A DNA stretch of 64,000 bases. Origin: Methyloceanibacter caenitepidi. GTDB lineage: Bacteria > Pseudomonadota > Alphaproteobacteria > Rhizobiales > Methyloligellaceae. The number at the start of each line of letters is the position of its first letter. Position 1 is the stretch's first letter. This document shows positions 33,079 through 40,932 of the stretch, piece by piece. The position numbers and the translations under genes were made by a program. The notes beneath the pieces were generated by a model. It had not been told where the DNA came from. It did not search any database and was given only the letters and a program-made list of their open reading frames with translations. The stretch is taken from contig NZ_AP014648.1 in the NCBI RefSeq assembly GCF_000828475.1, forward strand, positions 806,001 to 870,000, given 5' to 3'.

Positions 33079-34599
33079 TTAGAAGAAGCCCAGCGCTTTG
33101 GGGCTGTAGCTCACCAGCATGTTCTTGGTCTGCTGGTAATGGTCGAGCATCATCTTGTGGGTCTCGCGCCCGATGCCGGACTTCTTGTAGCCGCCAAAGG
33201 CCGCGTGGGCCGGATACAGGTGGTAGCAGTTCGTCCAAACCCGTCCGGCCTGAATGCCGCGGCCAAAGTGGTAGGCGCGGTTGATGTCGCGGGTCCACAC
33301 GCCGGAGCCGAGGCCGTAGAGCGTGTCGTTAGCGATCTCAAGCGCTTCCGCGTCGTCCTTGAAGGTCGTGACCGACAGAACCGGGCCGAAGATCTCTTCC
33401 TGGAAGATGCGCATCTTGTTGTGGCCGCGGAATACCGTGGGCTTCATGTAATATCCCTCGGCCAGGTCGCCTTCATGGACGGCCCGTTCGCCGCCGGTCA
33501 GCAACTCTGCGCCTTCCTTATTGCCGATATCGACATAGGAGAGGATCTTTTCGAGCTGATCGTTGGACGCCTGGGCGCCGATCATCGTGTCCATCTCGAG
33601 CGGGTTGCCAAGCTTGATCTTCTCGACGCGGGCGATCGCCTTCTCCATGAAGCGGTCGTAGATCGATTCCTGCACCAGCGCGCGCGACGGGCAGGTGCAG
33701 ACCTCGCCCTGGTTCAGGGCGAACATCGCGAAGCCTTCGAGCGCCTTATCGAAATAATCGTCGTCCTCGGCCATCACGTCGGCGAAGAAGATGTTCGGCG
33801 ACTTGCCGCCGAGTTCCAGCGTCACCGGGATCAGGTTCTCCGAGGCGTACTGCATGATGAGGCGCCCGGTCGTGGTCTCGCCAGTAAACGCGATCTTGGC
33901 GATGCGCGGGTTCTGGGCCAGCGGCTTACCGGCCTCGACGCCGAAACCGTTCACGATGTTGAGGACGCCGGCAGGCAGGATGTCGCCGATGACGTCCATC
34001 AGCACCATGATCGACATGGGCGTCTGTTCGGCCGGCTTCATCACCACGCAATTGCCGGCGGCAAGCGCGGGTGCGAGTTTCCAGCACGCCATCAAAATCG
34101 GGAAGTTCCACGGAATGATCTGGCCGACGACGCCGAGAGGCTCGTGGAAATGATAGGCAACGGTGTCGTGGTCCAATTCGCCGAGTGTGCCTTCCTGCGC
34201 GCGAACGCAAGACGCGAAGTAGCGGAAATGGTCGATGGCCAGCGGAATGTCGGCCGCCGTGGTCTCGCGGATCGGCTTGCCGTTGTCGATGGTCTCGACC
34301 GCCGCCAGAAGCTGGAGGTTCTCCTCCATCCGATCGGCGATCTTGTTGAGAAGCTTCGCGCGTTCGGCCGGAGCCGTCTTGCCCCAGGACTCGCGCACCT
34401 TGTGGGCCGCGTCGAGCGCGAGCTCGATATCGGCAGCCTGAGAGCGGGCGATCTGGCAGACGCTCTTGCCAGTGACGGGGCTGATATTGTCGAAATACTG
34501 CCCGTCCACCGGGGCGACCCAGTCGCCGCCGATGAAATTGTCGTACCGCGACCGGATGGCCACGCGTGCATTCAGAGTTTCGATGACCTCGTGAAGCAT
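33079..34599 (-). CDS. exaC: ExaC-type NAD-dependent (acet)aldehyde dehydrogenase
   Basis: A 506-residue aldehyde dehydrogenase, identical in length to Pseudomonas ExaC and with many of its characteristic stretches. It oxidises aldehydes to acids with NAD. The substrate channel segment is [28 protein letters not shown] (near residue 155), the nucleotide site [15 protein letters not shown] near 235, the general base in [14 protein letters not shown] near 262, and the catalytic Cys in [20 protein letters not shown] near 300. The C-terminus [25 protein letters not shown] is also typical. SD GGGAG precedes ATG 34599. Its role is likely removal of acetaldehyde or other short aldehydes, under control of the divergent FIST/kinase/LuxR system. 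Confidence 0.92.
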   Translation of the reverse strand: MLHEVIETLNARVAIRSRYDNFIGGDWVAPVDGQYFDNISPVTGKSVCQIARSQAADIELALDAAHKVRESWGKTAPAERAKLLNKIADRMEENLQLLAAVETIDNGKPIRETTAADIPLAIDHFRYFASCVRAQEGTLGELDHDTVAYHFHEPLGVVGQIIPWNFPILMACWKLAPALAAGNCVVMKPAEQTPMSIMVLMDVIGDILPAGVLNIVNGFGVEAGKPLAQNPRIAKIAFTGETTTGRLIMQYASENLIPVTLELGGKSPNIFFADVMAEDDDYFDKALEGFAMFALNQGEVCTCPSRALVQESIYDRFMEKAIARVEKIKLGNPLEMDTMIGAQASNDQLEKILSYVDIGNKEGAELLTGGERAVHEGDLAEGYYMKPTVFRGHNKMRIFQEEIFGPVLSVTTFKDDAEALEIANDTLYGLGSGVWTRDINRAYHFGRGIQAGRVWTNCYHLYPAHAAFGGYKKSGIGRETHKMMLDHYQQTKNMLVSYSPKALGFF

Positions 34600-34998
34600 T
34601 GTTATCTCCCTAGATTTTCGGCGATTTCGCCATTTTTACCCAACTACGAGCGGCGAATTCATCACCGGTTCTCGGGTGCGGCCCGTTACGCTCGATAGGT
34701 TACCGGGTAGACTAGTCGACTTTCTGCAAAGGTAGAATTCTACTTTTGGAGCAATGCGGGCTCAAGAAAGGGCTGAACAGCCCGTCCACCCGTGCGACGT
34801 CCAAGCTCCGTATTTGCGGTTGCGTTACTACGCATTTGCAATGCCGCCGGAATATGACACTCCATTGATTGCTTCTCCGTACGGGTATTGTACTTTGGTC
34901 GCATAGCGCTGCTTGGCGCGGCAACAGACCCGGAAATCGCTGGCGTGAACCAGGATGGATCGAACCGGGCGTGCCAGGGGCGATGGAGGAAACGTGCT
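34600..34998. other. Divergent intergenic region between exaC and the FIST gene
   Basis: About 400 bases with no convincing gene. It must hold the promoters of exaC (minus) and of the FIST-kinase operon (plus). Short reading frames occur here (for example 34712-34924 on the minus strand) but have no SD or recognisable product. I could not assign promoter boxes or LuxR sites with confidence. Confidence 0.5.
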
Positions 34999-36162
34999 GT
35001 GCCCAGAGCGCATGCAGAACGTCGGGCTTGTGGCGTCCAGACGGCCTGGACCTGTGCCGGTACCCCGGAAACGGCGGTTGCCGAGATCGCCGGTGTTGTG
35101 GACCCGTCCGATATCGGGCAGCTGCTGGTGTTCTTCTCTCAGCCCTACGAGGCCGAGGGGCTGATCGCCGCCCTGTCCGAGACTTTTCCCGGCGTCCCGG
35201 TTGCTGGCTGCAGTACGTCCGGAGAGATCACGTCCGATGGCTTCAGCGAGCGCAGTGTCCTTGTGGTGGCTTTCCCGACGTCGGGCTTCCGCTTCGTCAG
35301 TTGCGTCATTCCCGAGGTCCGTTCCTTGAGCGTGGACCGTGCCTCCGAGGTCGTGCAGGCGTTGCGCGCGCGCCTCGACAAGGAGACCGGCGAGCGCCAC
35401 CCCAACCTGTTCGCCATCTCGCTCATCGACGGGCTGTCCCGGTGCGAGGAGGCCATCGTGTCGGCCATCGCGTGGGCGCTCGGCGACGTGCCCCTGGTCG
35501 GCGGCTCGGCGGGGGATGGCTTGACGCTTTCGGGCACGAGCCTGCTGCATGATGGGCGCGTGCATAGAGGCGCCGCGCTGTTGCTTCTCGTCGAGACCGA
35601 GCACCCGGTGCGGAGTTTCTGCTGCGATCATTTCGAGCCGACCGACACGAAGCTCGTCGTTACGGCCTCCGACACGACCACGAGAACCGTCTACGAGCTC
35701 AACGCCGAGCCGGCGGCCTTGGAATACGCAAATTCGGTGGGACTCGAGCCGTCTTCCTTGGCGCCCATGAGTTTCGCGGCCCATCCCGTGGTCGTGCGCG
35801 TTGGCGGAGACTATTATTGCCGCTCCATTCAGCGCATGAACGACGACGGCTCCTTGTCCTTCTTTTGCGCCATCGACGATGGGGTGGTGCTGACCGTCGC
35901 CGAGCCGAGAGACATGGTTAAGTCGATGGAGACCGAGCTGGAACGGCTGGACGAAGAGGTTGGGGGCGTCGATTTCGTCCTGGGGTTCGAATGCGTGCTC
36001 CGCCGGCTCGATGCCGAAAACCGGCAGGTCAGGCATAAGGTCAGCGACCTTTACCGCCGTTATCATGTGGTCGGTTTCCATACCTATGGCGAGCAGTACA
36101 ACGCGATGCATCTCAACCAGACCTTCACGGGCGTTGCGATCGGGACGAACGGGGCCAATTGA
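34999..36162 (+). CDS. FIST domain signal-transduction protein
   Basis: A 387-residue soluble protein with FIST_N and FIST_C domains, proposed sensors for small ligands. The N-terminal block (about residues 30-190) contains PSDIGQLLVFFSQPYEAEGLI, VAGCSTSGEITSDGFSERS, and DVPLVGGSAGDGLTLSGTSLLHDG; the C-terminal FIST_C block ends FVLGFECVLRRLDAENRQVRH...VVGFHTYGEQYNAMHLNQTF-TGVAIG. I select GTG 34999 because a perfect GGAGGA lies eight bases upstream; longer frames to 34888 (TTG) lack an SD. The stop overlaps the kinase start (TGATG). FIST proteins paired with soluble hybrid kinases occur in alcohol-oxidation regulons, and the surrounding genes fit that. Confidence 0.85.
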   Translation: MPRAHAERRACGVQTAWTCAGTPETAVAEIAGVVDPSDIGQLLVFFSQPYEAEGLIAALSETFPGVPVAGCSTSGEITSDGFSERSVLVVAFPTSGFRFVSCVIPEVRSLSVDRASEVVQALRARLDKETGERHPNLFAISLIDGLSRCEEAIVSAIAWALGDVPLVGGSAGDGLTLSGTSLLHDGRVHRGAALLLLVETEHPVRSFCCDHFEPTDTKLVVTASDTTTRTVYELNAEPAALEYANSVGLEPSSLAPMSFAAHPVVVRVGGDYYCRSIQRMNDDGSLSFFCAIDDGVVLTVAEPRDMVKSMETELERLDEEVGGVDFVLGFECVLRRLDAENRQVRHKVSDLYRRYHVVGFHTYGEQYNAMHLNQTFTGVAIGTNGAN

Positions 36163-37508
36163 TGCAACGCGACGATCTCGAAAATTCCTCGAGTGGCTTT
36201 GATGAGGAGGGGCTGGAGCGGCGCGTCGAGAAGCTCGCCAAGATCAACGCCGTCCTGATGGATCGCGTCGAGCGCTCGATGGATCAGCAGGGCAATGCCT
36301 TCTCCCTGTTTCAAACCGCGATTGGCCTCGATGCGAAGGTCCGTTCCCGGACGGAAGAGCTAACCGCGGTCCTGCGCCGGCTCGAATGCTCGAACGAGGC
36401 GCTTGTCGAGGCGAAGGACGAGGCCGAACGGGCCAATCTCAGCAAGACGCGCTTCCTGGCCGCTGCAAGTCATGACCTTCTGCAGCCGTTGAACGCGGCG
36501 CGGCTGACCATTTCGGTTCTCGCCGATTTGCAGGAGAGCGACGACACGCGGCAGTTGGCAGGCCGGGTCGATCAGTCTCTGCAAACGATCGAGGACTTGA
36601 TCAAGACGCTGCTCGATATTTCGAAGCTCGACGCCGGGGTCGTCACTCCGGAGATCCAGTCGTTCGCCCTCGACGAGGTGCTCGACGTACTCGAGGCCAG
36701 CTTCATGCCGCAGGCGGAAGCGAAGGCTTTGAAACTCAAGGTCCGGCGCTCGGGACTGCTGGTGCAGAGCGATCCCTTGCTCCTGCAACGCGTGCTGCAG
36801 AACCTCATCTCAAATGCCGTGCGTTACACGTCAAAGGGCGGTGTTCTTATCGGTGCACGGAAGCACGGCGAGAAGTGCTTGATCGACGTCGTGGACACCG
36901 GCTGCGGTATCTCGGAGGTGGAACTCGAGACGATGTTCGAAGAGTTCTATCGAGGCGCCGCCGCGGCCAAGAGCGACCACGCGGGCCTCGGTCTCGGTCT
37001 TTCGATCGTGCAGCGCACCGTCCAGGCGTTGGGGCACACCCTCGAGGTGAGGTCGAGGCCCGGATGGGGGTCGACCTTCCGGCTCACGCTGGACTGTGCC
37101 AGCGTCGCGACGTCTCTTCCAGATCGTCAGCCGACGGAGCGTACCAGCCCGGAGATTACGCGCGGTGCAGCCGTTGTCCTAATCGAGAACGACCGGGATG
37201 TTCTCGATGCGACGGTCCGGCTGCTGACCAATTGGTCGTGCAAGACGCTGGCCGGATCCCGTCTCGACGAGGTGGAACAGGCCCTGGCCGACCTCGGCCG
37301 CCCGCCGGATATTGCCCTCGTTGATTATCATCTCGACGAGGGCCGGACGGGCGTCGATGCCGTGAAGGCCTTGCGCGATCGGTTCGGCGCGGATTTCCCG
37401 GCGGTCGTGGTGACCGGCGATTGGAGCCCCGAGGTCGCGGCCGATGTATCGGCAGCCAACTGCGAACTTCTCCGCAAGCCCACCCGGCCCGCGGAGTTCG
37501 TGCCTTGA
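36162..37508 (+). CDS. Soluble hybrid sensor histidine kinase (C-terminus frameshifted)
   Basis: A 448-residue cytosolic hybrid kinase without membrane segments. A coiled coil (about residues 15-100, LERRVEKLAKINAVLMDRVERS, AVLRRLECSNEALVEAKDEAERA) leads to a DHp with His in AAASHDLLQPLNAARL (about 112), an ATPase domain (NLISNAVRYTSKGG, VDTGCGISEVELE, HAGLGLGLSIVQ), and a receiver domain (about 330-448; phospho-acceptor Asp in DIALVDYHLDEGRTG, Lys in LLRKPTRPAE). The frame stops at 37508 right after this Lys. From 37499 the +1 frame continues as RALMTHLLGTYGAPKA to a TAG at 37549, matching the usual end of such receivers. One missing base near 37497 (real or sequencing error) explains this. 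It is coupled to the FIST gene and convergent with the LuxR regulator. Confidence 0.87.
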   Translation: MQRDDLENSSSGFDEEGLERRVEKLAKINAVLMDRVERSMDQQGNAFSLFQTAIGLDAKVRSRTEELTAVLRRLECSNEALVEAKDEAERANLSKTRFLAAASHDLLQPLNAARLTISVLADLQESDDTRQLAGRVDQSLQTIEDLIKTLLDISKLDAGVVTPEIQSFALDEVLDVLEASFMPQAEAKALKLKVRRSGLLVQSDPLLLQRVLQNLISNAVRYTSKGGVLIGARKHGEKCLIDVVDTGCGISEVELETMFEEFYRGAAAAKSDHAGLGLGLSIVQRTVQALGHTLEVRSRPGWGSTFRLTLDCASVATSLPDRQPTERTSPEITRGAAVVLIENDRDVLDATVRLLTNWSCKTLAGSRLDEVEQALADLGRPPDIALVDYHLDEGRTGVDAVKALRDRFGADFPAVVVTGDWSPEVAADVSAANCELLRKPTRPAEFVP

Positions 37509-37545
37509 TGACCCATCTTTTGGGGACGTACGGCGCGCCGAAGGC

Positions 37546-38220
37546 TTAGCTGCTGGGCGCCCCTTCGTCGCCTGCGATCGCCTCGAAGTCGAGCTGTGAG
37601 GTCTTGATCACGGCCTGGGTGCGGCTCACCACGTTCAATTTTCGCAGAATCTCAGAGACATGAGCTTTGACCGTCGTCTCGCTCACGCCGAGCTCGTAGG
37701 CAATTTGCTTGTTGAGCTGGCCATGGCGAATGAGCTGAAGAACGCGCATTTGCGCCGGCGTAAGGTTGGCCACGAGATCGGCAATATCGCTCGCACGCGA
37801 GGCAGCCCGCGGCCCTTGGGCGTTCTGGTCCAGTTCCGGCGGTACGAAGACTGAGCCGCTCAAGACTTCCGAGAGGCCCTGGGCCAGCGTGGCCTTGTCG
37901 ACCGATTTCGGCACGAAGCCCGCGGCGCCGAGCCGGATGGCTTCCTGGACGATTTTGGGATCGTCGAGACCGGAAACGATCATGATCGGCGTTCTTGGAA
38001 ATGCCGAGCGCAGGAGCATGAGGCCGTCGAAGCCAGTCGTTCCGGGCAGGGAAAGGTCCAGCAGCACGATTTCGATGCCCGGGTCGTCCCGGATGATCTC
38101 ATGGGCGGCGTCAATACTGCCAGCTTCGAGAATTTCGGCATCGTCGCGCGAGAACTTCACGGCGCTGCGCAAGGCCTCGCGAAACATAGGATGATCGTCA
38201 ACGATCAGGATCTTTGTCAT
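37546..38220 (-). CDS. LuxR/NarL-type response regulator
   Basis: A 224-residue two-component response regulator. The receiver domain has the acidic pair DDHP near residue 8, phospho-acceptor Asp in IEIVLLDLSLPGTTG (about 56), and Lys in AGFVPKSVD near 105. The LuxR helix-turn-helix is LTPAQMRVLQLIRHGQLNKQIAYELGVSETTVKAHVSEILRKLNVVSRTQAV (about 148-200). It is convergent with the hybrid kinase and follows the zinc alcohol dehydrogenase by about 100 bases. Soluble kinases of this kind phosphorylate ErbR/FlhR-like regulators that turn on alcohol and aldehyde oxidation; that it partners the neighbouring kinase is inferred. Confidence 0.92.
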   Translation of the reverse strand: MTKILIVDDHPMFREALRSAVKFSRDDAEILEAGSIDAAHEIIRDDPGIEIVLLDLSLPGTTGFDGLMLLRSAFPRTPIMIVSGLDDPKIVQEAIRLGAAGFVPKSVDKATLAQGLSEVLSGSVFVPPELDQNAQGPRAASRASDIADLVANLTPAQMRVLQLIRHGQLNKQIAYELGVSETTVKAHVSEILRKLNVVSRTQAVIKTSQLDFEAIAGDEGAPSS

Positions 38221-38322
38221 CGTCTGCGGCCGTTCGGTTGATGGGCTCTCTACGGAACCCCCGATCGCTAGTGTGCCGCAATTCTCAAAAAGTCGTAAGG
38301 CCCAACCGCGTACAATTCCTGC

Positions 38323-39333
38323 TCAAGGAATAAGGACCGCGGCGCCCGTAAGGGCCCCTTCGCGCAGACGCGTCAGCGCTTCGTTCGCCTCGGAGAGTTT
38401 CATCGGCACAACCGTCGTCCGTACCGGAACTTCGGGCGCCAGCGCAAGAAACTCGCGCGCATCGTCCCGCGTCAGGTTCGCGACCGAGCGAATTTCGCGT
38501 TCTTCCCATAGGATATCGTAAGAGAAGGCTGGAATTTCGCTCATATGGATGCCGCCGCAGACGACGACGCCGCCCTTGCGAAGCGCCTTCAACGCGGCGG
38601 GGATGAGCGGGCCCACCGGGGCGAATATGAGCGCCGCATCGAGTTCGTCGGGCGCCTTTTCATCGGACCCGCCAGCCCAAACGGCGCCGAGGGACCGGGC
38701 GAAATCTTGAGCCTGGGTGTCGCCCGGGCTCGTAAAGGCGTAGACGGAGCAGCCTTGATATCGCGCCACCTGGGCCACGATATGCGCCGCCGCGCCGAAT
38801 CCGTAGATGCCGAGGCGCTTGGTTTCGCCCTGAAGGGCGTCCTCGGCCATTTTAAATGAGCGGTAGCCGATAAGGCCGGCGCACAGGAGCGGCGCGGCCT
38901 CCGCATCGGAATAGCCGTCCGGTATCGCAAAGCAGTAGCGCTCGTCGGCCACCGTGTAGGCCGCATAGCCCCCATCGATCTGGTAACCCGTGAACTTCGG
39001 CTCGTCGCAGAGGTTCTCATGTCCCTCTCGGCAGTAGCGGCAGGTGCCGTCCGTATAGCCAAGCCAGGGTACGCCGACACGCATGCCCACCTCGAAGCCG
39101 GAGGTTTCGGGACCGACGGCTTCGACCCGGCCGACGATCTCGTGGCCAAGCACGAGGGGGAGCTTCGGATGGTCGAGTTCGCCGTCGTAGATGTGCAGGT
39201 CCGTCCGGCAGACACCGCAGGCCAGGACTTTCAGCAGAATTTGTCCACGGCCCGGCGTGGGAACCGGCAGCGTCGTGGAACGGAGCGGCTGGCCGGCCCG
39301 TTCCAGAAGCATCGCTGCCATTGTGTCGGTCAT
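38323..39333 (-). CDS. Zinc-dependent alcohol dehydrogenase (AdhA/AdhP-like)
   Basis: A 336-residue MDR-family alcohol dehydrogenase. Catalytic-zinc ligands are in VLACGVCRTDLH (Cys near residue 40) and LGHEIVGRVEAVG (His-Glu near 63); structural-zinc cysteines appear as CRYCREGHENLC (about 98-109), and the third catalytic cysteine in APLLCAGLIGY near 150. The NAD site is LGIYGFGAAAHIVAQVARYQG near 172. It lies upstream of the LuxR regulator in the alcohol/aldehyde module, so conversion of an alcohol to the aldehyde used by ExaC is likely. The exact alcohol is not known; this enzyme group commonly prefers short primary alcohols. Confidence 0.9.
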   Translation of the reverse strand: MTDTMAAMLLERAGQPLRSTTLPVPTPGRGQILLKVLACGVCRTDLHIYDGELDHPKLPLVLGHEIVGRVEAVGPETSGFEVGMRVGVPWLGYTDGTCRYCREGHENLCDEPKFTGYQIDGGYAAYTVADERYCFAIPDGYSDAEAAPLLCAGLIGYRSFKMAEDALQGETKRLGIYGFGAAAHIVAQVARYQGCSVYAFTSPGDTQAQDFARSLGAVWAGGSDEKAPDELDAALIFAPVGPLIPAALKALRKGGVVVCGGIHMSEIPAFSYDILWEEREIRSVANLTRDDAREFLALAPEVPVRTTVVPMKLSEANEALTRLREGALTGAAVLIP

Positions 39334-39344
39334 GGCGCCTTCTA

Positions 39345-39761
39345 CTATTTCTGTAATGCCGCGGTGATGGCCGCTCGAATGCGTTCGTCAGGCTCGCCGA
39401 GCCAGGTAACGCCAGTCAGAGGGGACCCCATCAGTGCCCATGCCTGGCTTCCATCCGGGGCGAAGAGGACGAAGATCTGGAACTGCTCGCACTCGTTCGG
39501 CTTGCACGTGAAAGCCAGGGAGTAGGTTTGATTGTCGACGGTGACGGGAATACTGGGCACCGGAGGACCATCCAGGGTCTTGGTGTACTCCGCCAGCCAG
39601 TCAGGCGTTCTTTCGCCGCCGATTAGGGTCTGCCAGGAGTTGAAATAGGCCGGGTTCGTGAGGAGGTCTCCGAGGACGGGCCCAGCCGGTTCGGCCGCGT
39701 CTTGCGCGAGCGCAGGCGAACTTAACGACAGCAGCAGGGCCAGCAAGATAGAAAGGCGCAT
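39345..39761 (-). CDS. Ivy-like exported protein (lysozyme-inhibitor family)
   Basis: A 138-residue protein with a signal peptide (MRLSILLALLLSLSSPALAQ). The mature part resembles the inhibitor of vertebrate lysozyme family: two cysteines in TCKPNECEQFQIFVLFAPDGSQAWALM correspond to the CKPHxC inhibitory loop and following strand of Ivy, and the fold ends with a GEPDERIRAAITAALQK helix. The loop His is replaced by Asn here. Ivy proteins act in the periplasm and block c-type lysozyme or control lytic transglycosylases. Start is ATG 39761 with SD GGAG. The gene is 12 bases upstream of no partner on its strand; it precedes the alcohol dehydrogenase after a short gap in reverse order and could be co-transcribed with it. 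Confidence 0.7.
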   Translation of the reverse strand: MRLSILLALLLSLSSPALAQDAAEPAGPVLGDLLTNPAYFNSWQTLIGGERTPDWLAEYTKTLDGPPVPSIPVTVDNQTYSLAFTCKPNECEQFQIFVLFAPDGSQAWALMGSPLTGVTWLGEPDERIRAAITAALQK

Positions 39762-39833
39762 CGGGTACTCCGTCATCCATTATGAAGGGCGAACGGCTCG
39801 CACCAAAGGATGACGTTATTATAACAGCGCGTC

Positions 39834-40475
39834 CTAGTGCCTCAGGAGAGGCCAGCCTTCCACGGGCCGGTCCACGGCCGCAAGCGGTGCGTCCTTCGCG
39901 CAGGCTTCTGCCGCGAGTGATCCGGCCGCCGCGTGGATATTCAGCAGATGGGCGGGAATCCGGTCGGACGCGGCCCACAACGCCTTGAAGGCGTGAGCGC
40001 CACGCAGGAGTGCGGCCGGCGCGTTGTCGAACAGAACGAGCCGGTTCCGCTTGTCCGCATCGCGGCGGACCGCATCCCCGGTCCAGCAAAGCTCAGGTCC
40101 GTAAACGGCTTGCTCGTGGGCATCCATGAGCCGCGGATCGCGCGCCCAGCGCACATGATCGTCGAGATCGGCATCGGGCAGGAGCGCCGAAAGCGCCGCA
40201 AAAAGGGCATGCAGATCCGGCTCGGGGTCAACCTTGGTCAGGATGATTTTGACCGTAACGCCGGCCGCAGCCAGCGCATCCCGGGCCTGTACGAGTGCCC
40301 GGGCCGGCGCCGATTTGGCCGAGCGGATGACGAGGGTACAGACCGGCGGGTCGATTTCCATATTGAGGGCCTGTTCGGTCAACCGCGTTAGAGCGTTCAC
40401 ATGGCACTCCAGCTCGTCTTGCAGGGAATGTTGACCCCGGCAGTTCGTCCCGTTCCGTCCGGCCACAACGCGCAT
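39834..40475 (-). CDS. Hypothetical protein
   Basis: A 213-residue cytoplasmic protein that I cannot place. It starts MRVVAGRNGTNCRGQHSLQD at an ATG with SD GGGGGA. The first third contains an alternating segment CTLVIRSAKSAPARALVQARDALAAAGVTVKIILTKV that looks like a Rossmann-type beta-alpha-beta unit; the middle (WARDPRLMDAHEQAVYGPELCWTGDAVRRD) and the end (AAAGSLAAEACAKDAPLAAVD) are helical. It has no signal peptide or membrane helix. No partner gene points to a function; a 457-base gene-free region lies upstream. Confidence 0.6.
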   Translation of the reverse strand: MRVVAGRNGTNCRGQHSLQDELECHVNALTRLTEQALNMEIDPPVCTLVIRSAKSAPARALVQARDALAAAGVTVKIILTKVDPEPDLHALFAALSALLPDADLDDHVRWARDPRLMDAHEQAVYGPELCWTGDAVRRDADKRNRLVLFDNAPAALLRGAHAFKALWAASDRIPAHLLNIHAAAGSLAAEACAKDAPLAAVDRPVEGWPLLRH

Positions 40476-40624
40476 ATGTCCCCCATCGGTTTTGCTGCTG
40501 CGCAGGCTGCCTCTGCATCGCAACCCTTGGTAATGAGGATGCAGCCGGGCTGGTTAAAGAAGGCTTGATGAGTGTTTCTTTTTGAGGGGAGGAGGAGGCG
40601 ATTTTCGGGGGAAATTGGTGCCGG

Positions 40625-40647
40625 GGACCGGAACCATTTTCCGGTCC
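40625..40647. repeat. Hairpin upstream of the terminator before mrp
   Basis: Nine-base perfect arms GGACCGGAA and TTCCGGTCC around loop CCATT. It forms part of the candidate small-RNA structure between the hypothetical gene and mrp. Confidence 0.5.
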
Positions 40648-40729
40648 GCACGTTCACCATACCGGCCGGCGGTGTGCGCACCCTACCCGAACCCAAGCTC
40701 CGCTTGGCCGATGGCTCTCCCCAAGCCCG

Positions 40730-40758
40730 AAAGCCCGGCGGCAACGCCGGGCTTTTTC
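40730..40758 (+). terminator. Rho-independent terminator in the gap before mrp
   Basis: An 11-base stem AAAGCCCGGCG (40730-40740) with CGCCGGGCTTT (40745-40755), loop GCAA, followed by TTC. It is oriented for plus-strand transcripts, yet no plus-strand protein gene precedes it, which is why a non-coding transcript is suspected. Confidence 0.8.
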
Positions 40759-40932
40759 TTTCCCAATAAAACTGGCAGACCATGCGGTTACCCGCTGGGC
40801 ATAACGGAAAGCGGGCCGGCCCGCTCGGGGCCTCCCTCGGCGCCCCGTTTACCGGAAGGGCGTTTGAAATTTTGCACTGCGGTGCCTTCCTCACTACATT
40901 CCGGCGAAGGGTACGACACCAAAACACGGAAA

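Larger units (their letters stand above)
40476..40932. other. Gene-free region with hairpins (possible small-RNA locus)
   Basis: 457 bases with no supported protein gene, although a long open frame (from 40582) is continuous with mrp. It holds a hairpin of 9-base arms (GGACCGGAA 40625-40633, TTCCGGTCC 40639-40647), a smaller CCAAG/CTTGG stem near 40693, and a strong plus-strand terminator (40730-40758). A purine tract GGGGAGGAGGAGG lies near 40586; its complement is an anti-Shine-Dalgarno-like CCTCCTCCTCCCC. A small RNA on the plus strand ending at the terminator would fit. The mrp promoter must lie after 40758. Confidence 0.4.

Noticed and set aside
24370..38298. Repeated GTCGTAA (24375, 24412, 38292) as a shared regulator site
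   Set aside because: A 7-base word is expected several times by chance in 64 kb; no symmetric or spaced pattern supports it.
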